The notes beneath the pieces are model-generated. The model worked only from the letters and a program-made list of their open reading frames with translations. It made no database searches and was not told where the DNA came from. Both the position numbers and the translations under genes were made by a program. Shown one piece after another: positions 8,622 through 16,500 of a DNA stretch of 56,263 nt. This stretch comes from JAJZMA01 sp021850405. Its GTDB lineage: Bacteria > Chloroflexota > Dormibacteria > Aeolococcales > Aeolococcaceae. The DNA lies in assembly GCA_027365835.1 (NCBI GenBank), contig DAHXLU010000051.1:1-56263 (forward strand), read 5' to 3'. The first letter of the stretch is position 1, and every line of letters begins with the position of its first letter.

Positions 8622-9221
8622 CTAACTGCTGGTACCTCCTGCTGTGGCTATATTGGGGATGGAAGGCAGAAAGCCAGGAAGGCTCCCCATGCCTGCTTCC
8701 ATACCCAGCGCAAGTCCGGTGGTGGCATCAAACCGGTAGATGGCCCAGTCCTTGGTGGTGCCTGGAGGGGCAAACTGGGGGTGAATTGTACCGGTTACAG
8801 CCACTATCCAGATGTGCGTTGAGAGTGGGACCTGGGAGGCGGAACCCTGCAGAAGCGGATCCACTGATACCAGAGTGCCCCATGTGGTCTCCCTGGCACT
8901 CATGGAGGTGATACTGGGGTTAATGCTGGTCATAGCCGCGACTTTCGCCTCAACACTCTGCTCGGTTAACGGTGAAGGAGCAGGCCCTGGTGTCAGGGTG
9001 GCTGTTGTCGATGCGCACGCTGCTCGTGTGGGGCATACAGACGCCATCGGCACGGGAGGGGCACCGTTCAGGCTGGTTGCCAGCATTGGGGGTGCGGCAG
9101 ATGCGCCTGATTGTGCTGTTCCAGCCATGCCAGCAGCGGTCGCTGCAGCGGCTGCGAGCAGCAGCAGGCCAAACAGCGTGACAGATGGTTTCTGGAATAA
9201 ATCAATTGTCCTGTTGTGCAT
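8622..9221 (-). CDS. Secreted protein sharing a domain with the adjacent anti-sigma factor
   Basis: A 199-residue exported protein with a signal peptide over residues 15-42 (TLFGLLLLAAAAATAAG) and a Pro/Ala/Thr-rich linker. A C-terminal domain begins near residue 95. The ATG at 9221 has AAGGAG 6 bases upstream, whereas the longer frame to 9251 lacks one. The C-terminal domain aligns by eye with the outer part of the anti-sigma protein at 10753-11514. Both have TWG near the start, a central strand (HIWIVAVTG versus PVWAILSTS), a W followed by DATTG or DAGTG, and a Gly/Pro ending. No known family is recognised. It starts 13 bases after the stop of the upstream secreted-protein gene, so the two are probably cotranscribed. 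Confidence 0.72.
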   Translation of the reverse strand: MHNRTIDLFQKPSVTLFGLLLLAAAAATAAGMAGTAQSGASAAPPMLATSLNGAPPVPMASVCPTRAACASTTATLTPGPAPSPLTEQSVEAKVAAMTSINPSITSMSARETTWGTLVSVDPLLQGSASQVPLSTHIWIVAVTGTIHPQFAPPGTTKDWAIYRFDATTGLALGMEAGMGSLPGFLPSIPNIATAGGTSS

Positions 9222-9234
9222 GTTGTCTCCTTTT

Positions 9235-10017
9235 TTAGTTGCCGGAAGCATTCAGATGGTTGTCCGCCCAGTCCTGGGAGCCGTAGTAGGTGCCGTTCAG
9301 ACAGTCGGGATGGCTGTTTCCATCTCCGCACGGCCATTGCACCATTGAGTCATTCAGGTTCCAGCCGTACTGCCACTGGTAGGAAGTGTTCATCCAGTCC
9401 AGGTTGGTAAGTTCAGCCGTGCCTGCCCACATGTTTCCATCTATGGCAGCACCATTGGACTGGTCAGGTGTTTCCCAGAGGCCCGCTTCGTTGTTGCAGG
9501 TTCCTGCACCCATGTCACTCGCATACGTGTAGACGGTTCCATTCAGGGCAAAGTCATACTCATAGTTGCCTACGTACTGGAGGCTGTAACCATTGAGGCT
9601 GCCGTTGTCGGTGCTCAGCCCATTGGTCGACTCCAGCATGGTGCCGGAGCTGTTGGACCAGGCGTAAAAATACTCAAAGGCGGCGTTGCCCATGAGGCCG
9701 TAGGCAAATCCCTGCTGCGCCCAGTCAGTGCACGGTGCTCCAGAAAATGCGATCTCCATCTGGGACACACCGTCTCCCAGCGGTACAAGGCTGCTTGCCT
9801 CCCACATGTTGGAGTTGGGTATGTCGGCAAACGTATTATAGACCACCGAGCCATAGAGGCAGGCAGTAGACGACGCTCCCCACGGCTGCGGGCAGGTGGG
9901 GTTGCCAAAGTAGGTCGCAGCGCTGGCACCCGATGTCGCAAACGTGGCACTTGCCAGTGTTAATACTGCAGCGAGCAGTAGTTTTAGCCTGGGACTGCCT
10001 AAAATGTGTCTAGCCAT
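9235..10017 (-). CDS. Secreted Trp/Asn/Tyr-rich protein, unknown family
   Basis: A 260-residue protein with a clear signal peptide (LKLLLAAVLTLASATFATSG, cleavage probably after SAA near residue 33). The mature part is rich in Trp, Asn, Tyr, Gly and Ser and has six or more Cys, consistent with a disulfide-stabilised beta-rich extracellular domain such as a carbohydrate-binding or lectin-like fold; that is inference from composition only. The ATG at 10017 is preferred because AAGGAG stands 4 bases upstream, and the extension to 10293 would run through the divergent sigma-factor gene. It is transcribed divergently from that gene and upstream of another secreted-protein gene. A short hairpin (CCGCC / GGCGG, 10039-10053) lies in its leader. 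Confidence 0.7.
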   Translation of the reverse strand: MARHILGSPRLKLLLAAVLTLASATFATSGASAATYFGNPTCPQPWGASSTACLYGSVVYNTFADIPNSNMWEASSLVPLGDGVSQMEIAFSGAPCTDWAQQGFAYGLMGNAAFEYFYAWSNSSGTMLESTNGLSTDNGSLNGYSLQYVGNYEYDFALNGTVYTYASDMGAGTCNNEAGLWETPDQSNGAAIDGNMWAGTAELTNLDWMNTSYQWQYGWNLNDSMVQWPCGDGNSHPDCLNGTYYGSQDWADNHLNASGN

Positions 10018-10153
10018 GTTTCTCCTTGGTTTTGCTGTCCGCCGAAGTGGCGGCAATCGGTAAAAAGGGGGACCCCAGTGGTTGTCTGCGGTCAGGGTGC
10101 AGCTCATGCCGGTACCGGCTACCATCTGGTGTGCTGCTCCCCTAAGGGGAGCT

Positions 10154-10756
10154 GTGAAACATAGGTCACAGAAATCTGCAGTAAGTGATGAACTGCTGCT
10201 CGCCCAGGTGGTGGCTGGTCGGCAGGAGGCGCTCACAGAGCTGTTCCACCGGTATGCGGCCAGACTTGCTACATACCTGTCGGTGCTCGGCAAATTCGCA
10301 CGGGTTGATGTAGATGAAGCAGTTCAGCTTACGTTCATATCGGTCTGGGACAACGCCTACAGTTTTCGGGGCGATTCGAGCGTCAGGACCTGGATTGTCG
10401 GCATTGCGCGCAACCATCTTCGTACGCAGCTGCGGGACTTGCAGGATGACGGGTGGGAAAGCTCCATTGATGTGGGGCGGGATCTGCCGGACAACGAATC
10501 GGCTGAGGCTCACCCCGAGGAGACTGTGCTTACCCAGATGGAACTGGATGAGGTGATGGCAAGGATAAGAAAGTTGCCACTTTCCCATCGGGAGGTAATT
10601 ACATTGGTTTGTGTTCTTGGTTTTAGCATGAAAGAAACAGCAGCAATAATGGGTATACCCGAAGGTACAGTAAAAAGCCGATTGCTGTATGCGCGCGCCA
10701 GTGCTACACGGCGCAGCAGGCACAGGCAGATAGAAGAGGAGGAGAGCAGGAGATGA
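10154..10756 (+). CDS. ECF-type RNA polymerase sigma factor
   Basis: A 200-residue sigma-70 family regulator. Region 2 covers about residues 15-85 (LFHRYAARLATYL, then TFISVWDNAYSFRGDSSVRTW). Region 4 covers the C-terminal third (LPLSHREVITLVCVLGFSMK, then AAIMGIPEGTVKSRL), a typical helix-turn-helix for the -35 element. The GTG at 10154 is chosen because the conserved part starts soon after and AAGGGGA lies just upstream; ATG codons at 10082 and 10106 would add an unusual tail. The stop overlaps the anti-sigma start in an ATGA tetranucleotide. It is divergent from genes for secreted proteins, which are plausible targets. Confidence 0.88.
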   Translation: MKHRSQKSAVSDELLLAQVVAGRQEALTELFHRYAARLATYLSVLGKFARVDVDEAVQLTFISVWDNAYSFRGDSSVRTWIVGIARNHLRTQLRDLQDDGWESSIDVGRDLPDNESAEAHPEETVLTQMELDEVMARIRKLPLSHREVITLVCVLGFSMKETAAIMGIPEGTVKSRLLYARASATRRSRHRQIEEEESRR

Positions 10757-11514
10757 ATGCTCATGAGCATCTGACCCTGGAGCAGCTGCTGGAACGTGTA
10801 GAGCGTACCGGAGACGGTGGTAATGAGCAGCAACCAGTTGTGCTGGAAGATGGTTATTGTGTGCAGTGCGACGAAGAGCTGAAGGAGTGGCGACACTTTG
10901 CGGCGGCTGTCCAGGAAGCTACTCCCATGGTCACGCCTTCTCCTGCGCTACTCCCAGCAATACAGGCAAGGCTGAAACGGCGGCCCCGCCAACGGCGAGA
11001 GCTGCGCTGGAGGCTTGCGGTTCTGGGTGCTGCAGCAGTCGCAGTTGCCCTGCTGGCACTGGCTGGAAGCCCGGGCCACTTTCTCAACCTGTATCAGGCG
11101 GGACATCCAGCCCCACCAACGGCGGTATCGTCCCTGTGTCCTGCCCAGAGCTGTGCTGGAGAGGGCGGCCCCGGCACATTCAGCACTTATGGGCTAAGCC
11201 GGGCCCGGGCACTTGCCCTTGCTGAGTCTGACTTTCACGTTCCTGCCACTTCCCTGGAGGTGAGGTACGTTACCTGGGGTGAGCTCTGGTACCGCTACAG
11301 GCAGGTGCAGGAGCACAGTCCCCTGGGTGCTCCTACTGAGCCAGTCTGGGCCATTCTCTCTACTTCTGAAACCCAAAGGGGGGTTACCTATCCCTGGGGA
11401 TTGCTCGTGCTGGATGCAGGTACTGGCTCCCAGCATCTCTTCCTGAACGGCAGCGGCCCAGCTCCAGCAGGTTTCTCTTCCCTGCCTTCTGCTCCCCCGG
11501 CCCCGCCCTCGTGA
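10753..11514 (+). CDS. Membrane anti-sigma factor with extracytoplasmic domain
   Basis: A 253-residue protein translationally coupled to the ECF sigma factor. The N-terminal 75 residues are cytoplasmic, with a CVQC pair near residue 36 rather than the usual HxxxCxxC zinc motif. One transmembrane helix follows (about 84-103, LAVLGAAAVAVALLALAGSP). The C-terminal 150 residues lie outside the membrane. This outer domain resembles that of the secreted protein encoded at 8622-9221, with shared TWG, central strand and DAGTG/DATTG positions. The likely role is to hold the sigma factor until an extracellular signal is sensed. The function is inferred from position and topology; the N-terminal sequence alone is too divergent to place in a named anti-sigma family. 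Confidence 0.75.
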   Translation: MNAHEHLTLEQLLERVERTGDGGNEQQPVVLEDGYCVQCDEELKEWRHFAAAVQEATPMVTPSPALLPAIQARLKRRPRQRRELRWRLAVLGAAAVAVALLALAGSPGHFLNLYQAGHPAPPTAVSSLCPAQSCAGEGGPGTFSTYGLSRARALALAESDFHVPATSLEVRYVTWGELWYRYRQVQEHSPLGAPTEPVWAILSTSETQRGVTYPWGLLVLDAGTGSQHLFLNGSGPAPAGFSSLPSAPPAPPS

Positions 11515-12089
11515 TTCATGGGCGAGGAAAAGGAGCGAGCCGTCGCAGACAGGCTGGTCTGGGGCATTGGGCGTGGCGTGAGGCATGTTTCCGGCCCTTG
11601 GGCAGCTGGCAGGCACCTGGCCCGGGTGACTGGTCCCCGCTTTCCAGTGGGTGAGCGGTGAGCGAAGGCCCCTATTACATTAGTAGTAAAAAACCGAAAA
11701 AAGGTTCAATCTTGTTACAGGATTGTTACAAGTTGGGCGCTCTGGAGTGGCGGGGCCGCGTCTGCAGCCTTCCTGGAGGCCCGCGCTGGGCCGCTTGACG
11801 GTGTGGTCGGCAGGGTTAGGAAGGTAGAGTTAGCGGCTGGTGCTGGCAGGGGGCTGCGGACAGCAGGTTGCCCAGTCCCGGGGGCCTGATGGCCTGGGAG
11901 TGCACCTGTCCCTGCCCCATATGGGCTCAGGAGCCAGGTCTGTCAGGACGAGGGGCAGGTCTGGCCAGTTGTGCGAAACGGGCCGGATTCCTCCGGTTTC
12001 TGTTCCTGGTTCGGGGCTGGATTTAAGTGACACCCTGGCCAGAGGGGCTGCTGCCGTACGGGCTGCGTCCTGGACACCGGTATAGGGCG
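11515..12089. other. Non-coding stretch with repeat copy B
   Basis: No convincing gene. Open frames here (for example 11840-12085 plus and 11830-12165 minus) have biased, non-protein-like translations and no ribosome-binding site. The AT-rich repeat copy B at 11673-11730 is the only distinct signal; the remainder is GC-rich without obvious structure. Confidence 0.5.
11673..11730 (+). repeat. Repeated AT-rich element, copy B (outward-facing right member)
   Basis: The plus strand has TATTA, then AGTAGTAAAAA, a short variable spacer and GGTTCAAT, as in copy A on the opposite strand at 7161-7214. It is followed by TTGTTACA twice with an 11-base period (11712-11719 and 11723-11730), where copy A has ATTGGTC twice. 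The pair therefore brackets the 7.2-11.7 kb secreted-protein and sigma-factor region in inverted orientation. Confidence 0.55.
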
Positions 12090-12527
12090 TTAGCCTCTGT
12101 TGTCCGCTATTGCCTTTTCCAGTACGGTGTCCTGGGCCTCCAGATGGGCCTGCAACTGCAGGCACTCGTGGAGGATCGCCTCGGCATCCTTGTAGGTCTG
12201 AACTGCTCGCTTGTCGGAAGAAGCTCCAAGGACCTGCTGGCCGACCATGATCACAAACATCAGTAGTAACTGAACGATGTTGCCAAGAAAGAGCAGAAAG
12301 GCAAACGGATAGGGATCAAATGTAATTACGTGCAACTCTGACAGCAGCATCCAGCCACCCATGAAAATTGCTGCAACGTAGAAAGCCCACATCGTACCAA
12401 CAGCCTTGGTGATCGCAGCACCCAGTCGGCCGTTGAAACCTACCTGTTCATCGTCGGTCTGTGGCGGATGCTCCAGTTTGCGTTGCTCGATGCGCGGATG
12501 CGGTATGTGCTCAAACAGTTTTGACAT
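12090..12527 (-). CDS. DUF1003 family membrane protein
   Basis: A 145-residue protein with two transmembrane helices. The first is preceded by the family-typical GxxxxxAITKAVGTMWAFYV segment (about residues 30-58). A connecting loop with FDPYPFAFLL leads into the second helix, and a C-terminal coiled-coil-like region with repeated Ala, Glu and Gln ends the protein. This matches DUF1003, whose biochemical role is not established. The ATG at 12527 gives a start close to the conserved region. No strong ribosome-binding site is visible, and in-frame codons upstream cannot be excluded. It lies 155 bases downstream of treZ on the same strand. Confidence 0.8.
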   Translation of the reverse strand: MSKLFEHIPHPRIEQRKLEHPPQTDDEQVGFNGRLGAAITKAVGTMWAFYVAAIFMGGWMLLSELHVITFDPYPFAFLLFLGNIVQLLLMFVIMVGQQVLGASSDKRAVQTYKDAEAILHECLQLQAHLEAQDTVLEKAIADNRG

Positions 12528-12682
12528 CTGCCCAGCATACGAAGCCCTGCCGTATCGGCGGTCAAAGTCACCAACTTCGTTACGGGCGCAGGCGGGCTCT
12601 GGCTGGGCCCGCCACCCTGTTTGCCTGTTACTGCAGCGCGAGCGCCAGAGCCCATCGCAAGCTGCTCCTGCGCTCGTTCTGG

Positions 12683-14479
12683 CTATCTGCCTTGCTCTGC
12701 CTGCCTGGCGCCTTGCCTCGTGTTGTGGGTGGCTTCCTGCTTTTGGTCTGTGGTGGATCCCTGTACCAGTGCCATGGCGACAGTCTCGGGGGGCAGGAAC
12801 AGGCTTGCTGCCGATATGGAAATGCTGCTGTCGGATGCAAGGCGCAGACGGGCTGCCCCTGTCAGCGGAATGGTGGCTGGGGCAGCTCCCAGGTTGGCAG
12901 CTATCAGTAGCTGGCCCCTGGCCACGCGCAGCCACCTGGCATTTTCATCATAGAGCGTACAGGATGGATCGAACCGTACTCCAGTATGGTCCAGCTCCTT
13001 GCGCAGCGATACCAGACTGCGATACCAGGCCAGCATAGCGGCATGGTCAGCCTCTTCCAGTTCCTCCCACCGCAGCTTTGATCCAGAAAACGAGGCAGCA
13101 CTCTGGGGATCAGGCACTGCCTTTTCAGCCCAGTCAAAGTCGGCAAACTCTTCCATGCGGCTGCGCCAGATAGATAGGGGATCAGTGAGCTGTCGATGAT
13201 CTGTAAAAAAAAGGAACGGTGAGCTGGCAGCAAATTCCTCCCCCTGGAAGAGCATCGGGGTGAAGGGTGAGAGGAGCGTAAGTGCAGCGCCGATTTTCGC
13301 CAGCCCTGGGGATACAAGGGAGCTTATGCGTTCACCTTGCTCCCGGTTTCCAACCTGATCATGATTTTGAAGGTATACCAGGAAGCGGCAGCTGCAGACT
13401 CTGAGGTTATGCTCCTGCTGCGCGCTCAAGTATCTCGCGTAATGCCCTGCATATACCCACGGGCCTTGCAGCGCCTCAAGGAGATGCGCAATGCTGCCGA
13501 ATCCATGGTAGTGGCCGCTCCGCTCCCCAGTGAGAGCTGGCTGCAGTGCCCGCTGGAAAGTGTTGGCGTAAACGGCATCAAACCCAAGCCCTCCCTTTTG
13601 TGCGTCGACCACAACTGAGCTGTCGTTGATGTCATCTTCGGCAATGAGCACTACCTTTCGGCCTTGCGCCTTGCCGATGTTTCGCACCGCATCCTGGATT
13701 TCTCTGGTTATCCCAATTGCGCCCTCCCACCGGAGCGCCTGTATGGCATCCACCCGCAAGCCGTCACAGTGGTAGTCCCGTATCCACATGCAGGCGTTGT
13801 CAATTACGAAATTACGCACTTCTGTTGCATCAGGGTCAGACAGGCCAAGCCCCTTTCCCCAGGGGGTGGAGCGTCCTGTCTCCATATAGGGGCCAAATGC
13901 GGCAAGATGGTTGCCTTCTGGCCCGATATGGTTGTAGACAACATCCATGATGACGCCTATTCCCCGCGCATGACATGCATTTACCAGGTGCTTGAGGCCG
14001 CCTGGGCCGCCGTATCGATGGTGGGGTGCAAAAAGGTTAACGCCATCGTAGCCCCACCCGCGGTCGCCCGGGAATTCTGCAACCGGCATGAGTTCGATCA
14101 CATTGGCGCCTAGCGATGCGACGTGGTCCAGTCTCTCAGCAACACCCCCAAAAGTGCCTTCGGTTGAAAATGTGCCCGTGTGCAGCTCATATATCACAGC
14201 GTCACCCATGCTGATTCCGCCCCAGGCCCCATCTGTCCACAAAAATCCGCTATGGTCTACGAGCCGTGAAAGACCGCCTACCCCATACGGCTGCCAGGGT
14301 GAGCGCGGGTCTGGGAGTGCGGGTCCACCATCCAGGCTGTATCCATAATCATCTCCACTCACTGCCTCACACTCGACTGTCCACCAATCGCCAGCCCCCC
14401 TTTCCATCGGGATCGTATTTCCGTTCAGGAACAGGTCGACCCTTGATGCAGCTGGAGCCCATAGCCTGAAGTGATGCAT
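12683..14479 (-). CDS. treZ: Malto-oligosyltrehalose trehalohydrolase
   Basis: A GH13 enzyme that cleaves trehalose from maltooligosyl-trehalose in the TreY-TreZ pathway. An N-terminal early-set domain (FRLWAPAASRVDLFLNG) precedes the TIM barrel. Landmarks are DAVIYELHTGTF, ANVIELMPVAEFPGDRGWGYD, MDVVYNH, nucleophile Asp in DGLRVDAI, acid/base Glu in VLIAEDD, and the transition-state Asp in LQNHDQVGNR. These features separate TreZ from GlgX and GlgB. The ATG at 14479 places the start just before the early-set domain, giving 598 residues, near the family's usual size; the frame could extend to 14530. The tail after residue 575 is polar. No treY is present in the window, so its partner must lie elsewhere or be missing. 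Confidence 0.88.
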   Translation of the reverse strand: MHHFRLWAPAASRVDLFLNGNTIPMERGAGDWWTVECEAVSGDDYGYSLDGGPALPDPRSPWQPYGVGGLSRLVDHSGFLWTDGAWGGISMGDAVIYELHTGTFSTEGTFGGVAERLDHVASLGANVIELMPVAEFPGDRGWGYDGVNLFAPHHRYGGPGGLKHLVNACHARGIGVIMDVVYNHIGPEGNHLAAFGPYMETGRSTPWGKGLGLSDPDATEVRNFVIDNACMWIRDYHCDGLRVDAIQALRWEGAIGITREIQDAVRNIGKAQGRKVVLIAEDDINDSSVVVDAQKGGLGFDAVYANTFQRALQPALTGERSGHYHGFGSIAHLLEALQGPWVYAGHYARYLSAQQEHNLRVCSCRFLVYLQNHDQVGNREQGERISSLVSPGLAKIGAALTLLSPFTPMLFQGEEFAASSPFLFFTDHRQLTDPLSIWRSRMEEFADFDWAEKAVPDPQSAASFSGSKLRWEELEEADHAAMLAWYRSLVSLRKELDHTGVRFDPSCTLYDENARWLRVARGQLLIAANLGAAPATIPLTGAARLRLASDSSISISAASLFLPPETVAMALVQGSTTDQKQEATHNTRQGARQAEQGR

Positions 14480-14685
14480 AGCAGACAGTCTAGTTGTTGT
14501 AGTTTGGGGAATGCGGCAGTTCTGGTGCACCCTTCACAAGGATGTGCTACAGCAGCCGCCCCGCAGCGCATTTTCTTTGGGCAATCCTTCCCGGGTATGC
14601 TTCAGAGGGTTCGGCACAAGGTTTAGACGAGTTGCCAGCTGCACGCTTTACGGTGCGCGTCTCCCCCCGGGGCAAGGATCCTGCG

Positions 14686-15516
14686 CTATGCGCAGTCGGA
14701 AAGTCCGCGGCCTCCAGCTTCCCGTTCCCTTGGCTTTAGCGTGTGCTGGATCAGGCCGGAGATCAACTCCCGTACTCCCGATGCACAGCACGCTTTTGTC
14801 ACCAGGTCTGCTACCGCCTTTAGTTCAGGAACTGCATTGGCGACGGCTACGCCCATGCCCACGCCGCTGCGGTGGCGATCCACCATCGCGACATCATTGC
14901 TGCCATTGCCGACAGCGACCACGCTTCGCATGGGGATATGCAGCTCCCTCATTGCGGCCCGCAGACCACTTGCCTTGTCAATTCCGATGTTTACAAAGAC
15001 TGCGTGGTTGTCGCCAGGTATCCAGTGCAGGTGGAGCCCCAGCCGCTTGGCCATGTCTGCGATCACAGGTGCATGTTCCAGGGGTACGTGCAGGGAGCCC
15101 CAGCCGACAACCGCATTGTCTTCCCCTACCAGCTCACGCACCTGCCTTATCAGCTCTACTGCAGGGGGGGAGCCGAGCACCTTGGCGCGGTTGGTGGCAG
15201 GGTCGTACAGGATCGCTCCGTTTTCTGAGACTATCCGGTCAAACAGACTGGCCTCGTCCCGGGTGAGACCGTCAGCACCACAGATGTATGGCAACGTTCT
15301 ACCGGTTACCAGAACCAGCCGGATCCCGGCAGCCCGGGCTTTCTTCAAAGCCTCAACGGTAGCTGGATCGAGCCGGTTGCCGTCTGCCAGGGTCATGTCA
15401 TAGTCGCTGGCGAGCACCCTGAACCGCGGCGACTTTACCGGCCCAAACCGCGCTCCCTTCTGAAGGAATATGAACTCCTGCCCCTGCTCCCTGCCGGATA
15501 ACACCTCGTATGACAT
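14686..15516 (-). CDS. Cof-type HAD-superfamily phosphatase
   Basis: A 276-residue HAD hydrolase of the Cof/IIB subfamily, which dephosphorylates sugar phosphates and similar small molecules. Motif I is DYDMTLAD (nucleophile and acid Asp), motif II is VLVTGR, the conserved Lys is probably in DKASGLRAAM, and motif IV is GNGSNDVAMV, with GNG in place of the usual GDG. The C2-type cap lies between motifs II and III. About 28 residues precede motif I, more than usual. The ATG at 15516 is supported by GAAGGA 6 bases upstream; an internal start is less likely. It is transcribed divergently from the next gene, and its substrate cannot be told from sequence. Confidence 0.85.
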   Translation of the reverse strand: MSYEVLSGREQGQEFIFLQKGARFGPVKSPRFRVLASDYDMTLADGNRLDPATVEALKKARAAGIRLVLVTGRTLPYICGADGLTRDEASLFDRIVSENGAILYDPATNRAKVLGSPPAVELIRQVRELVGEDNAVVGWGSLHVPLEHAPVIADMAKRLGLHLHWIPGDNHAVFVNIGIDKASGLRAAMRELHIPMRSVVAVGNGSNDVAMVDRHRSGVGMGVAVANAVPELKAVADLVTKACCASGVRELISGLIQHTLKPREREAGGRGLSDCA

Positions 15517-15575
15517 TCACATCCTTCACGGTTATTTGGATGAATTTCTGGGGTGGCTGCTTTTTGCCTCCCCAA

Positions 15576-15581
15576 TTTATA
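15576..15581 (-). promoter_or_regulatory. Possible -10 element for the HAD phosphatase gene
   Basis: TATAAA on the minus strand, about 60 bases upstream of the ATG at 15516, within the divergent intergenic region. A TGAATG about 15 bases further upstream could serve as a weak -35. This is pattern-based only. Confidence 0.22.
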
Positions 15582-15746
15582 GCATTACCAGCTACCCATT
15601 CAGGGGCAGGCGGAGGGAGGTGTTTTGCAGCGGCGGCCTGTGCCTGTATCCCTCCCCGTATCGGGGCCACACAAATGGTTCCCTTATTATGTATGCTGGC
15701 AGCAGCCTTCTAGATGTTTGAACAGCTGCCAGCAGGGAGCCAGACT

Positions 15747-16421
15747 ATGGGTGAGTACCAGATACAGCGCGAGACCAGAACCTGCAGGATCCGGGTGGCG
15801 TGCAGGTACCTCCATGCGCTGGGAGATGTAGAGGTAGGTGGAAACCGCCGTTTTTCAGACTGGGTCAACCAGCGGGCATCTATCTATCGTCTTCGTAACG
15901 TTCAGCTTGAGGGCATTGAGGCGTTCGGAACCACGCTTCCGGATCTCGCAGTCTACCGTTCCGGCATCTATTACATGACGCTCGAAGAGGACGCGGCCGC
16001 ACCACCGCTGGTGGACAGCTATCCGACCCGTGAGAGGCTGCGGGTAAGACTTTCCATAGGCGAATCGGTGGTCGAGGGTGACATGCACGTTGCACCAACT
16101 GTCGAGTTGCATCGTCATCTGGACACCTACCAGTCCGATTTTATTGCCCTTACCAATGCTGTTGTAGATGGGCCCACGGGTCATTTCAGTTCTGAGCTTC
16201 TGCTTGTGTCCCAGCAGCACATAACTGTTGCCATGGACGTGTCTGGCGGAGGTGCCAGCGAAGGGGCCGCAGAAGAGGCCAGTGGAGCTAGTGCTGGTGC
16301 GGATGCAGTGCGTTCCCGGAGGACCGATGCAGCCTCTGAGGAAGGCGGGACGGGCGAGGGGCACGAGATCATTGGCAAGCGGCTGGGAGCCTCGCTGGTG
16401 GGAGCGCGGAACGAGAGCTAA
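15747..16421 (+). CDS. Protein with two copies of a ~50-residue beta domain
   Basis: A 224-residue protein of unknown function with an apparent internal duplication. Copy one (about residues 8-60) contains FSDWVN followed by RLRNVQLEG; copy two (about 100-155) contains LHRHLDTYQSDFIALTNAVVDG. This pattern of short beta strands with a conserved Asp before a Leu/Val-containing turn resembles the DUF6812-type domain of photosynthetic and soil bacteria, but I am not certain of the family. The C-terminal 60 residues are Gly/Ala/Ser/Glu-rich and disordered. The ATG at 15747 has GGGAG 7 bases upstream (15735-15739). It has no signal peptide or membrane helix and is divergent from the HAD phosphatase. 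Confidence 0.6.
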   Translation: MGEYQIQRETRTCRIRVACRYLHALGDVEVGGNRRFSDWVNQRASIYRLRNVQLEGIEAFGTTLPDLAVYRSGIYYMTLEEDAAAPPLVDSYPTRERLRVRLSIGESVVEGDMHVAPTVELHRHLDTYQSDFIALTNAVVDGPTGHFSSELLLVSQQHITVAMDVSGGGASEGAAEEASGASAGADAVRSRRTDAASEEGGTGEGHEIIGKRLGASLVGARNES

Positions 16422-16500
16422 AGGTACCCAGCGCTCCCTGGAACCCTTGCAGTTTTGTGCTCTTTCCTGTGACAGACGACATGACCCTTGCGGGGTTGTA

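Noticed and set aside
7161..11730. Complete transposon bounded by the two AT-rich elements
   Set aside because: No transposase or recombinase gene and no target-site duplication is visible between or beside the elements; reported as an observation only.
14511..15266. 251-codon plus-strand frame over the HAD phosphatase
   Set aside because: Cys/Arg-rich translation without ribosome-binding site, antisense to a clear Cof-type HAD gene.
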